NCBI RefSeq assembly: GCF_000003855.2
Contig: NW_003101678.1
Span: forward strand, 1,226,900 to 1,290,899
Reading direction: 5' to 3'
DNA: 64,000 nt
Source: Blastomyces gilchristii SLH14081
Lineage: Eukaryota; Ascomycota; Eurotiomycetes; Onygenales; Ajellomycetaceae
Part shown: positions 48,601-59,005 of the stretch, piece by piece
Layout: each line of letters starts with the position of its first letter
Position numbering within the stretch: the first letter of the stretch is position 1
Program-made: the position numbers and the translations under genes
The notes under the pieces: generated by a model
What the model was told of the DNA's origin: nothing
Seen by the model: only the letters and a program-made list of their open reading frames with translations
The model's database searches: none

Positions 48601-49187
48601 AAGCCTCTGAATTGACTAACCTATTTTTAGATATCATTATTCATAATTATAATGCTCTGAAATTGTTAATAATAGATTAAGAATTCCTCTTCATCAGTAA
48701 ATACTGATCAGTCTTTTATTATCATTTTATAATAAGATATCTTCTCAGTATTATATTTCATCTGCAGACAGATGATCAGACTGAATATCAGAATCAGACA
48801 TTAGAACAGCATCTTTAACTGTTCTATTTATATTATCAGAATGATTGATCTAAACATCTTCTGACTGCTGAATTCATGTATAACAATGTAAAGAATACAA
48901 TCTTAAAGATATCTTCTTTTTATACTTATTATGAATATAATTCTTCATTACTCAGTGATGTTGCAGATGATATTTCAAAGAAGAGAATAGACAGTCAGAA
49001 TATTAAACAGATACAGAGAACAGAGTACTTCTCAGTATCAGAAGTAAAAGTAAGATTAGAACTTTTGAATAAAATTTATAACAAGATAATGAAAAGCATT
49101 CACTGTATTCAGAAGTAGTAGACAGAATACTATAATTGAAAACATCTTTTAATGAAGTTTTTAATAGAGGATTAAGTGCTACTTTTA
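45651..49187 (+). pseudogene. gypsy pol: protease link, RT, RNase H, integrase
   Basis: LRENNSLID with flanking former Trp (about 46066) matches the region after the aspartic protease in fungal gypsy pol. RT shows LYIDYRGLNKMTV (about 46556), a WKTAF site with TGA (about 46720), SFYLCNASAIFQ and VYLNDILIFSK (about 46857; Asp to Asn). RNase H spans about 47250-47780. The integrase zinc region is at about 48265-48400 (HYNNSH...CNIYQ) and the core includes FLDIIIHNY and HLQTDDQTEYQNQT (about 48765). LINE L8 cuts it at 49187, before the chromodomain. Confidence 0.88.
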
Positions 49188-49555
49188 CGATGATTTTTAC
49201 CGCTCCACCACGAACTCGCTCGATTTTTCGAATAAGAACCCGCCGATAGATCCATCGAAAAGCCCTCGATCATACGAGCATTTTGACCCCATCGCCGACC
49301 GCATACCCCGTGTGGTGGTGGAGATATCCAGCCAAACGTGAACTAGACGTTGTTCGAAACTCCCGTGTGGGATTATCCCCCGTTCACCCCTACCACACCA
49401 CAACCCCAGGCCAAAGTGCCATACAAATTATAAGGTGAAGAGACATAGCCATATGCGCCAATCTTCTTGATTTTGGAAGATCCCCAATCTGTAATTGTGG
49501 AGATATCTGAGAAGCGACCTCCGCGAAAACCCTGTTCACCTTTGATGTTCCAAAA

Positions 49556-49820
49556 CATCAACGCCAAGTCCCACCCTTGTACCGCCCTTCCCAATCTGGC
49601 CCATCCCCAGCAGAAAAATACAAAAAGATACCTCGGTGATAATATCAGGCACATAATCAACAGACACTTCTGAAGTGCAATCTCCACAGTCTGTCATCAG
49701 TGTATCTAGACTTCAACACCAAGTCTCACCCTTGTACTACCCCTCTCAATCTGGCTCATCCCCGGCAGAACAATACAAAAAGATACCTTGACAACAGCAT
49801 TCAATACATAATCAGCAGAC
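49556..49820 (+). repeat. Tandem 155-bp unit in the LINE 5'UTR
   Basis: Unit 1 starts CATCAACGCCAAGTCCCACC (49556) and unit 2 starts CTTCAACACCAAGTCTCACC (49711); unit 2 is partial (about 110 bp). Shared inside both: CCCTTGTAC, ATCTGGC, CAGAA and ACAAAAAGATACCT. The same duplication is present in L2, L3 and L5. Confidence 0.8.
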
Positions 49821-50102
49821 AATGAGTCAACAGCACATTAACAACTATAAAATCAGTATATCTCAAGATCTGACTGAGCCTTTGATCCCTGCACAGTGAG
49901 ATATATTAAATCTAGTTTTAATACCTCAATATTCAATAGATTCTGTAAGAAATTGAGAACAGCAACACTAGGTTTCTATTGAATTTGAGAATTAACTCTA
50001 TATTGATATAATCATTGATAAAGTCTTCTATTTTGAGATATAAATAATCAGTTTCTCTACATCTCACTGACAATATTTATATTATCATATAGAAACAGAC
50101 TT

Positions 50103-50155
50103 ATATTCTCTATAATATCAAGACTCTGAAGAGAAAAAGTCTTGATAGAGAATAT
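50103..50155 (+). repeat. Conserved hairpin in the LINE 5'UTR
   Basis: Left arm ATATTCTCTATAATATCAAG followed by ACT, right arm AAGTCTTGATAGAGAATAT, with a loop of about 11 bases. The arms pair with a small bulge. Present in L2, L3, L4, L5 and L8. Confidence 0.75.
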
Positions 50156-50742
50156 ACAGTAGTATATATCTTAGCAGTTTCTATCTCATTCTTCTACAGC
50201 AGTTAATGCAAAAAAAAAAAAAAAGATCTTAGAAATAGTTTTTTACTTCTCTTAAAAAAGTAAGATGTTTTTCTCTGAGTTTTATACAATATTCTTACAA
50301 AGAATTAAAAACAGAGCTGTTTTCTGTCATAATTTCATATTCTTTTAAGTAAGAATTACTTTTTCAGTGACTGAAGAGCTTTCATTAATACTTAATTCTT
50401 TTTTACACTCTTTATTAACTGATTTGAGTTGCACACTTGTTGTGTGAGGAGAATTGAATGATTTAGAATAAAATTAAATAGTTTTAATCAATTTCTTTAC
50501 AAAAAATTGATTTATTTTTTATCAGTTTTTCTCTCAAAAACTGTCATATTATCTGATTCATTATCAATTGATATCATACTCTTTCTCACTGCATCTCAAG
50601 AAAGAGATTGTAAAGATTTTATTAATTTATCTTAAAAATCAATTTTAGTTTATTAGATTCTCTTCAAAAATCTAATCTAGTTACTGAACTAGTGTGAAAA
50701 AAATCAGGTATTTTATACACAAAAGTCTTTTATTCTTCTTTT

Positions 50743-50827
50743 GAAACAGTCTGACCAACTTTTCAATTGAAAACAGACTTAGAAATATCTCAATTGAAAC
50801 AGTCTGATCAACTTTTCATTGAGTGAG
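50743..50827 (+). repeat. VNTR just upstream of LINE ORF1
   Basis: Unit of about 53 bp starting GAAACAGTCTGAYCAACTTT. Two units in L8 and L3, three in L2, L4 and L5. Each unit carries an AAAAGTTG-like box and a CAATTG palindrome. Confidence 0.75.
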
Positions 50828-50831
50828 AATA

Positions 50832-52466
50832 ATGAGTTCAAAAATACACTCAGTTGATATAGAAAAAGATGCTTTCTCAAATACTATTTCTGAGATTGAA
50901 ATTCTGAAGAGAAGAAAGAAAGAAGAAATAGAGAAACAACAAGTTCTTAAAATACAGAAACTTGAAAAAGTAAGCAAGATTCTTGAAAAGCAGTGTCTGA
51001 GTGAGATGAATGAAGAAGTTCTGTTAATTCTTCATACTCAGGCTAGACAACTACAGAAGATGATCAAGTTCAAACTTGAAATCTCAAACACAGTTCAAAA
51101 AACATTGAAAATTTCTAGTACAATTACTAACTCTTTATCTTACTCTTCTTCTTTTTTTCCTACTTCTTCTTCTTCTTTGAATCAGAAGAAAACATATGCT
51201 CAAGTAGCTGAATCTGCTGTCTCTAAATCTACTGTCTCAAAACCTGCTTAAAATCCTGAGAAAACTGAGAAGAATACTGCTCATATCTCTATTCATAGAA
51301 AAGTGGAAAAGAAAATATAAAAAGAGAAAAACTTCCAAATCTTCAGAAATAGAAGACTTATTCTCAAAGTCTCAAATCAGAATATTCTGCAAAGAAACAA
51401 GCTGAACTCAAATCTCATTTTCAGAATCAGAAATGAAATTAATCAGCAGTTCTTTTCTCAGTTGATGACTGATATTAAAGTTCAAAAATCAGTTATAGCT
51501 TCAATTGAGTTATCATTCTTTAAAAACTCTATTATTCTGACTACAATGCCTGAATTCAGTGCTGAATTCCTTATTCAGAATGAGAATCTCTGAAAGTCAG
51601 CAGTAGAATCTTTACTAAACATAATAATTCTATCTAAAAGAGATGAAAAGTGAGACAAATTCATTCTTTATAATATTTCAGTTGAAATTTTTGACTGTGA
51701 AGAAGAAATGCTGCTTCTTAAAAATGAATTGAAAGAATACAACTCTATTCAACTGAGAAAGAAGCCTGTATGACTAAATTCAATTGAGTTCAGATAAAGC
51801 AGGAGAAATGCCTCTGTTTCAGTATATACAAAAACACTTAAATAGTCAAAGATCTCTGAAGTAAGAGTAGCAGATTTGAAAATGAGAGTTCATGAATACA
51901 AAGACTCAAGAATGAATCTCAAAGCTCAAACACAGTGTTCAAACTGTCAAAGATATGAACACTTTGCAATCTCATATTTTAGAGACTCAAAATATACATT
52001 CTGTGTCAGAGATTACAAAACTAGTGAGCATAAATGTGAAACATGCTCAAAAAGAGATAAAATATATCAACACACTCTGCTTAAGTGCTCTAATTGCAAA
52101 GAAAAACATGCATCTAGCTCAAAAGAATGTACATTTACTCCTAGAACTCAAAAGAACTGGAGAAAAGATAAAGCTCAAAGTCAATCTAGAACTGAAGAGA
52201 AGAGTCAAGTCAGTAGACTTATAACTACAAGCTTAAAAAGAAGAAACTCTCAACTATCTAAATCTTCAAACTTCAATTCTTCAGCTAAATATAAATAGAA
52301 TTTGAATTCTCAAACTTCTGTTAAGATTAGAGAATTGAGAAATGACTCTGATAATAAACTAGATATAATGTAAACAGTTGAGATCCCTACTTTTTAAAAT
52401 AGTTATAATCTACTATCTGATGATAGTGACTAGATTCTACTCTATCTCTACTCTCTTTTAGTATGA
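50832..52466 (+). pseudogene. LINE L8 ORF1 (gag-like, CCHC)
   Basis: ATG at 50832 (MSSKIHSVDIEKDAF). 544 codons plus the TGA at 52464-52466 if the TAG at codon 489 is taken as a mutated CAG. Coiled coil about residues 20-65, Ser-rich linker, RNA-recognition-like middle region of unknown type, and three zinc knuckles at about 369-433, the first being CSNCQRYEHFAISY (last Cys changed to Tyr). The start is supported by the same Met in L2 and L3 and by the VNTR directly upstream. Confidence 0.88.
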
Positions 52467-55400
52467 ATATACAACAAAAATAATAAAAAAAGTTTAAAAA
52501 CTCTTCAAAAATCACATTTATTCAAAATAATATGAATAGAAACTCAAATTATATTTATTTTTGTCTTCAAATTACATTTGAATAAAAAGTTAATTTTATA
52601 CTACTTCAGAAACTGAATTTTGATGCTGAGTAAAATTACATTATTTCTCATTCAAGCTACTACTACTTTCTATCTCAAAAGTCTGAGATAAAGTCAAGAG
52701 TAGTGATCTATGAAAGAAAGAGATCAAGATATCAATTTAATCTAAGATTTGATATCATATCTGACCCTGATATTCTGGTGAGTGATATTATAGATAAAGA
52801 AAATGAGTTTGATACTATACAGCTTATAAATATCTATAATGAAAAGTCATTGAAGAAAAATAATAATATCTGAATAATTGATAGAGAATTTCTGAACATA
52901 ACTTCATCAAGAAACTCTATAATTGCAGAAGATTTCAATGCACATCATCTCTGATAAAATTCAGAATGCAAGAGAGCAGTGAGAGCTGATAATCTGATTG
53001 AATAAATCTTTGAGCATTCAATAGATTTGATTAATAAGTCTGATCAATAAACATTCTTTAGAAAAGATATGAAACAGAAATCTATTATAGATCTAATCTT
53101 TATATCACAAAATCTAATGAAAAGAAGACTTGTAAACTGATTTATTAATTTAAATAAGACATCAGAATCAGATCATGAGATTATTCAATTTAATATTGAA
53201 CTGAGTGAAAAACAAATGAGTGAAAATCCTCTTCTCTTTAATCAGTTTAACTTTGAAAAAGCTGATTGAAAAGCAGTTGAAGAAAGCATAAAACTGTTAA
53301 AATCTGAAAGACAGAATGAGCTATATTGAAATTCTGATCAAGATATCTCAAATGAAATGCTTGAGAATAGAGTGAAGCTTATTACATCTATTATTCTAAC
53401 AAGTGTTAGAGATAATATTTCAAAGAGAAAATCTTCTGAGTATTCAAAACCTTGATAGAATGAGAATATCTCATCTAAAAGAAAAGAATTAGCTACTGCT
53501 AGAAGAGTTTGAAAGAATGATGTAATATCTGATAAAGAGTTTAAAGCTGTCAGAAATGAATATTTTTTAGATATTAAAAGAGCTAAAACAGACTGCTGGA
53601 ATAAATTTCTTGAAGAAGTATAAGAGAAGGAAGTTTTTAAAGCTTTTAACTATACTAAAACAAGAAGTGCAGCAAAACTTTCAGCCTTAGAATATGAGTT
53701 TTAGAATGAATCATATACAGCAAACTCTTTTGAGAAAAAATGTCAAGCTTTCATGAGAATTCTCTTTCAGAACTCATCAGATTCAGATTCAGATTCAGAG
53801 AAAGAGAATATATCACTTCTCAACTACATTGATGAAAATGACTGAGAATGGCCTGATCTTATATAAGATGAATTAGAGTCAGCTATCTTCTCAAGTTCTG
53901 TTAAAACTGCTGCAGGGCCTGATTCAATTAATCACTTGATTATTCAAAATACATATTCCTACTTAAAGAATGAATATTTTGAGCTCTTTTTCAATCTCTT
54001 GAAAAATGAATATCATTCTGAATACTGAAGAGAAGTCACTGAAGTGATTCTTACAAAACCTAATAGAAAAACTTCAATTTCTAAGTCATATAGAGTAATA
54101 TCTCTATTAAACTGTCTAGAAAAGATTTTGAAAAAGATAATAGCTACTTAACTATCTTTTATAAGCTCTATTAATAACTCTCTTTTATTCAGTGAATAAA
54201 TGAGAGATAGAAAACAATGTTCTGCAATTGACACTGTTCTCTCAGTTATTCATAATATTCAAATAGCAAAGCATGAAGATCTGGTCTCAACTGCAGTTTT
54301 TATTGACATAAAAGAAGCATTTGATCATGTTTCAAAGTCAAAATTAATTCAGACTTTGAAGATGTTAAAACTGTCACTTTCTCTAATAAAATGAGTTAAC
54401 TGTTTTATATCTAAAAGAATCATACAACTTTTCTTTGATGAAATGAAATAAGATAAGACTGAGATAAAAATAGAAGTATCATAAGAATCTTCAATCTCAC
54501 TTATTTTATTTGCAATATACACTGCATATCTATTCAAAGATAGAAATATGAAAATAGTGTGATCTTCAAGTTATGTAGATGATATTGATCTAGTCTACAG
54601 CTCAAAAACTATCAAAGAGAATTTGAAAGTGATTGAAAAAGCTGCAAAGAAAATTCTTATTAGAGCAGATATCAATTAAATTCAATTTGATATGAATAAA
54701 ACTGAGTTAATTCATTTCTTTTCTAGATTCAATGAGAAAGAACTATCTCTAACTTTTTTAAATAGAGAGATTAAACCCAGTTTAAATATCAAATGATTAG
54801 AAGTATGATTATACTCCAAGTTAAGTTTTAAATATCATATTCAACAAAGAACTGTCAAGACAGAAAGACTATTGAATAACATTATCAGACTATCAAATAC
54901 AGAGAGAGGTCTATTCTTCCAGGCTCTAAGACAGTTATATATAGCCTGTATTATCTCAGTAGCTGATTATGAAGTTCAAGTTTGATGAAATAATCAAGGA
55001 AATTTCACTGAACTCTTTCAAAGTCTGTAAAACAGAGCTTTGAGAAGAATTCTGAAAGCATTCAAATCATCTTCTATTAAAGTAATGAAAATTGAAGCTT
55101 CAATTCTTTCTTCTGCTATTAGATTTGAAAAGGCCTGTATAAACTATACTCTGAGAGTTATAAAGATGAGCTCAAATTATATAATCAGAGAAAGAGTCTC
55201 TTTCTCATTTTCATCAGTTAACTCTGGAAATGAACTGGATTGAAATAGATTTCTTGATTGAAATGAAAATAATTCTTCAAAGAAAATGTCTTCTCAACTG
55301 TACAGACTATGCTCACTGATTAAAAATCAATTTTCTTCTTTAAATGTTGAAAAAGTTGATCATGAGAAGTTATCTCTCTGAAGAGAAAAGCTTGAATCTC

Positions 55401-56425
55401 TTATAGACTTACAAATAAGTGAACTATCTAAAGAGAAAGAATATGAACAGTATTTGCAGAGAATTTCTATAATTAATATAAAAGACTCTATTCTGATTTA
55501 TTCAGATGACTCAAAAAATGAGAATTTGAATAGATTAGATGCAGACATTGCTTATACTGAAGATAATATTAATTTTATCTCAGATTTCTGAAATTTTGAC
55601 TGTGAATCTGAAGTCTTTGATGCTGAATTATTTGTAATAGTGAAAGCTTTCAAACTTATTAAAATAAAATCTTATAAAAGAGAAAATAGTTTGAAAGAGA
55701 TATGAATATTCTCTGATAGTCAAGCTGCTTTAAAAAGACTTAGAAATAGTCAGATTCATAATGATTAAATGAATCTTGAACTGATCTTAAACTTCATTTT
55801 AAAAATTCAAAAGAGAAGAATATCAAAGCTGATAATTCATCTGCACTGAGTTCCTGCTCATATGAATATTCATGATAATGAATTGGCTGATTCAGCTGTA
55901 AAAAAAGGTTCAGAATTAAGCAGATCTGTTCAAAAAATTGTGTCCTGGTCTTTTATAAAGAGAAAAATAAAAGAATCTTGTTTAGACAAGTGAAATGAAA
56001 GCTGGTAGAAACAAAAGAAGAGTATACATTATTCAAGATTTGAAATAAAACTCAAGTGGAAATCTTGTTCAATTAAATGTAAAAAGAAAATATTCTCATC
56101 TATAATACAGCTGAAATTAGAACATGGCTATTTCAAATCTTATATACAAAGATTTGATGATAGATTTAATTCAATAGAATGCTCATTCTGCAATGCAAAT
56201 GAGAATCCTGAGCATATTGTAATGCACTGTGCATTATACAATAGTCTCAGAGTCAGATTGAAAGAGAAGTACAATCTAAATCAATTAAATATAAGATTCT
56301 TATTCTCAACTGAGACAGGAATTAAATACTTAATAGACTTTCTATCAGAAACTCAAGCAGCTACAAGAAAATGACTGAATTCAGAAATATCTGAATATGA
56401 AGAGAAGGAAATTGATCAGATATAG
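52463..56425 (+). pseudogene. LINE L8 ORF2 (1320 codons; AP endonuclease, RT, RNase H, CCHC)
   Basis: ATG 52463-52465, stop TAG 56423-56425, one frame without indels. Endonuclease: EDFNAHHL and SDHEIIQF. RT: AAGPDSI, SYRVISLLNCL, VFIDIKEAFDHVSKS, and Y704-V-D-D707 intact. RNase H: YSDDS (Asp 1015), EVFDAELF, FSDSQAALKRLR, NELADSA. C-terminal zinc motif C1240-x2-C1243-x7-H1251-x4-C1256. ORF2 nicks the target and copies RNA into DNA there. In-frame TGA sits at Trp positions; the QGSP motif reads ESSIS after a stop. Confidence 0.92.
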
Positions 56426-56793
56426 TCTGTTAAAACAGCTATATACTATCTTTCAATAATTTGTTTCATTACAGTCTCTCATTATTTTACTTTACCTTTT
56501 TCTTTCTATTCTTTTCTATCTATCTATTTAATGTGTCTATCTTTAAGACTGTGTTCTCTTTTCTTTTGTCATGTCAAATGATTTCAAAGTATCAGAAGAT
56601 GTTAAAATACTGCAATTTGTAAACAGTTTTTATATTCTGAGCTGGAATTTTCTGATTTTGCATATCTGAAATTGATGAATGTATAATAGTTAACTGTATA
56701 GATATAGGAAAAACCCTGAGAACTTTTAGTTCTCAGGTAGATGTCATAGTCTCTGACTGCATACATCTATAATTGAAGAATAATAATAATAAT
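56426..56793 (+). repeat. LINE L8 3'UTR with hairpin (TTT loop) and (AAT)n tail
   Basis: Perfect 10-bp stem at 56715-56737: CCTGAGAACT, loop TTT, AGTTCTCAGG. L3, L5 and L6 carry AAA in the loop. The terminal TATAATTGAAGAATAAT precedes the repeats. Confidence 0.82.
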
Positions 56794-56807
56794 AAGTGCT
56801 ACTTTTA

Positions 56808-57240
56808 GCAAAGAATATCAAGATAATAAGACTATGTAAGAAGCTCAGTAAGCAGTGACTAGAATCTTTTCTGATAATAAGAGTAGTGAATAAGCAGACA
56901 TATAAGTTGAAATTACTCTCAGAATTGAAATCAATTCATTCTATTTTTCACATTCTTTATTTAAAGCTCTATAAGCAACACTTCAGAGTGAAGCTGTCTT
57001 GACTGAATAATATTAAGATTAAGAGTGATACTGAATATCTTGTGAAGAAAATATTGAATAAGTGAACACATTATAATAAGCTTCAATATCTTGTAAAATG
57101 AGAAGATTATTCATTGTCAGAGAATTCATGAAAACTGCTTAAGCATTTGAAAAATGCTGAGAAAGAGATTGTAAGCTATAAGACAGCTAGTAAAGACTGC
57201 TCTGTTACATGTCAGAGATATTGAATAAGAAATACTACTT
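56808..57240 (+). pseudogene. gypsy pol C-terminus with chromodomain
   Basis: Continues integrase after LINE L8. The chromodomain lies at about 57027-57175: EYLVKKILNKW, then LQYLVKWEDYSLSENSW and LKHLKNAEKEIVSY, matching the YxVExIL, YLVKWxGY and W/LxNA signatures (Gly of the KWxGY motif changed to Glu-Asp). Chromodomains bind methylated histone H3 and steer chromovirus integration to heterochromatin, which fits this repeat-dense location. Confidence 0.88.
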
Positions 57241-57489
57241 AAGACTTCTTATTTTTCTTAAAGAGTTTTTTAGAGATAATCTCACAGTGATGAGTCAGTG
57301 TCTTATGAACTCTGTAGCACTCTTCTTCTATTTTCTCTCAAAGAGTTTTTAAAAGTTTAATGAGACTATATAAGTGTAAAATTCCTGAAGCAGTTAGAGA
57401 AAAGAGATATTTAAAATTAATAAAAGATTAATATTATCAATCTGCAGACTGCTGCTACTCTAATAGAGCTGCAGCCTGCAGAAAAAGTA

Positions 57490-57990
57490 AAAAGAGAGAT
57501 CTCAGAGTCTACTCATTAACAATCACACTCTCACTAAACTCATTCTCTATCATTGAAGTCTCTGATACTGATATCTTTATCTACTGAGAAGTTAGTGCTG
57601 TGATGCTGTAGAAGAGCATGAGAGATGTATGAAGTATCAACTTATTAATTTACAAAGCATCTCAGTTATCTACTTCAATTGAAGTGAGATTCTCTTCAAT
57701 TAGTAATTAATCTCTGTGATGCTTTCAACAGCAGTATCAGCTGACTTCTTCTTAAGATCAGTCATTCTGAGATGTTTTTTCATCTCAGAGATTCACACTT
57801 TTACTTTCTTTTACAGATGAGCAAGAGAAATCTCCTCAGTCTTGACAGAATCTGCTAATACTTGAAGCTTCAAGATTCTCACTCTGTACTGCTTAAGCAT
57901 CTGAGCTTCTTATCAGAACTGATATGACATCTTCTTATGAGATAATACTTACAGAGAGATAGAAGTCATTGTTACAAGTGCAATGAAAAT
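57490..57990 (-). pseudogene. Antisense coiled-coil-like ORF between chromodomain and 3' LTR
   Basis: On the minus strand from about 57985: MTSISL, then MSYQF, EAQMLKQYRVRILKLQVLAD, KTEEISLAHL, MKKHLRMTDLKKKSADTA, LKRISLQLK and ITEMLCKLIS in one frame. All interrupting codons are TGA, TAA or TAG at positions where Trp or Gln would fit, the same decay seen in real genes here. Heptad-like Leu/Ile spacing suggests coiled coil. I do not recognise a family. A frameshift near 57640 leads to a further open stretch. Confidence 0.45.
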
Positions 57991-58062
57991 AACAGAAGTG
58001 AGAGAAGAGATAGATATATAAGATTCTTTCTTTCTTCAGCTACTTAGTGCAGTGTAGATAAG

Positions 58063-58532
58063 TGATGATACTGATTAGAGACTGTACTGAAGCCTTCTTA
58101 CAGAGAGAAGACAAAGAAACTGTGAGACTCTGTAGACTCAACTTAGCAGTATTCTGAGCAGAGCTCAGATATACTGTAGAAGAGAAACTACAGATTGAGC
58201 TTCTCAGAGTCACTGTCTTCAGAATCAAGCTCTTTCTGAGATTCTCTCTGAATGATCACACAGAGTCATATATTACTGTGCTGACTGAGAGAGAAGGCAG
58301 TGTTACAACAGTAATAAGAGAGGCAGAGAAAGAACTGAATATGAATAAACTGATTAACAGAAGAGATGACACTTCACTGCAAGGTATGACTACTACTGTC
58401 ACAGCTATAAGAGATGCAGAAGAAGAAGAAGATGTAATAATGAGAGCAGTACTTCTGCAGCTCATTGACATCATTATCTTCATCTTTAACCTGACTTTCT
58501 TAACAGCTATGAAGACTGCAGCTGCATCATGA
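58063..58532 (+). pseudogene. Possible sense ORF in gypsy 3' region, unknown
   Basis: A plus-strand frame runs from about RDCTEAFLQREDKETVRL through AELRYTVEEKLQIELLRVTV and SYITVLTEREGSVTT to TAMKTAAAS, with a single TGA. It is charged and mostly helical in appearance. The opposite strand also has Ser-rich openings (58040-58228, 58256-58483), so the coding strand is uncertain. No known function. Confidence 0.35.
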
Positions 58533-59005
58533 AGATGTTTGATTACTAGAAAATATCAGAATAAGCTCTTTATTATCTTTCAAGAATGATACTCTCATAC
58601 ACTCACTGTTACAATTGAGAGAGAAGAAAGAAAAATATATTACAGAGAGAGAGAATCTTTTCAAAAAATTCTATTACTACTGTTAACTTTGTCTCTAAAA
58701 TATATCACTTTTGCAGAGAATTTCATATATAAAATGAAATATGATAAGAGATCTGTAAGTCACTTATTAACTATGTTTTTCATATTCTAAATTAATATGT
58801 AAGAAACTCACTTATCACATAGTTGATTTGAACAAAGATGAGAAAAGAAGATCTACACAGTCAGCAGAAATACTCATCTATTTCTTTGTATCACATGCAG
58901 TACATACACTGTCAATCAGTTGATAACTGTTACTATATAATAAAGATAACTTCTAATCTGATAATCTTGAGAGCATCAGAACTATACTTTTAAAGAAGAG
59001 AATAT
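58533..59005. other. gypsy 3' noncoding region
   Basis: AT-rich sequence before the 3' LTR. I see no gene and no convincing polypurine tract; the purine-rich TAAAGAAGAGAATATTA just before 59006 may be its remnant. Confidence 0.5.

Larger units (their letters stand above)
49188..50831 (+). promoter_or_regulatory. LINE L8 5'UTR
   Basis: The best-preserved leader. After a short variable start (CGATGATTTTT) comes ACCGCTCCACCACGAAC and about 600 bp of GC-rich sequence, then an AT-rich body. Includes a 155-bp tandem unit, a long hairpin, a poly-A run (about 50211-50224) and two VNTR units. Two short frames on the minus strand (49197-49403, 49373-49687) and one on the plus strand (49467-49673) are the longest openings. 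Promoter role is inferred from family knowledge. Confidence 0.7.
49188..56793 (+). mobile_element. LINE L8, full-length, youngest-looking copy
   Basis: 7606 bp, the same length as L3. The 14-bp TSD AAGTGCTACTTTTA is perfect (49174-49187 and 56794-56807). 5'UTR 49188-50831, ORF1 50832-52466, ORF2 52463-56425, 3'UTR and tail to 56793. No indel disrupts either frame; only substitutions create stops. Its 5' edge keeps many CpG. It is nested inside a gypsy that is inside another LINE, so it is one of the latest events. Confidence 0.95.
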
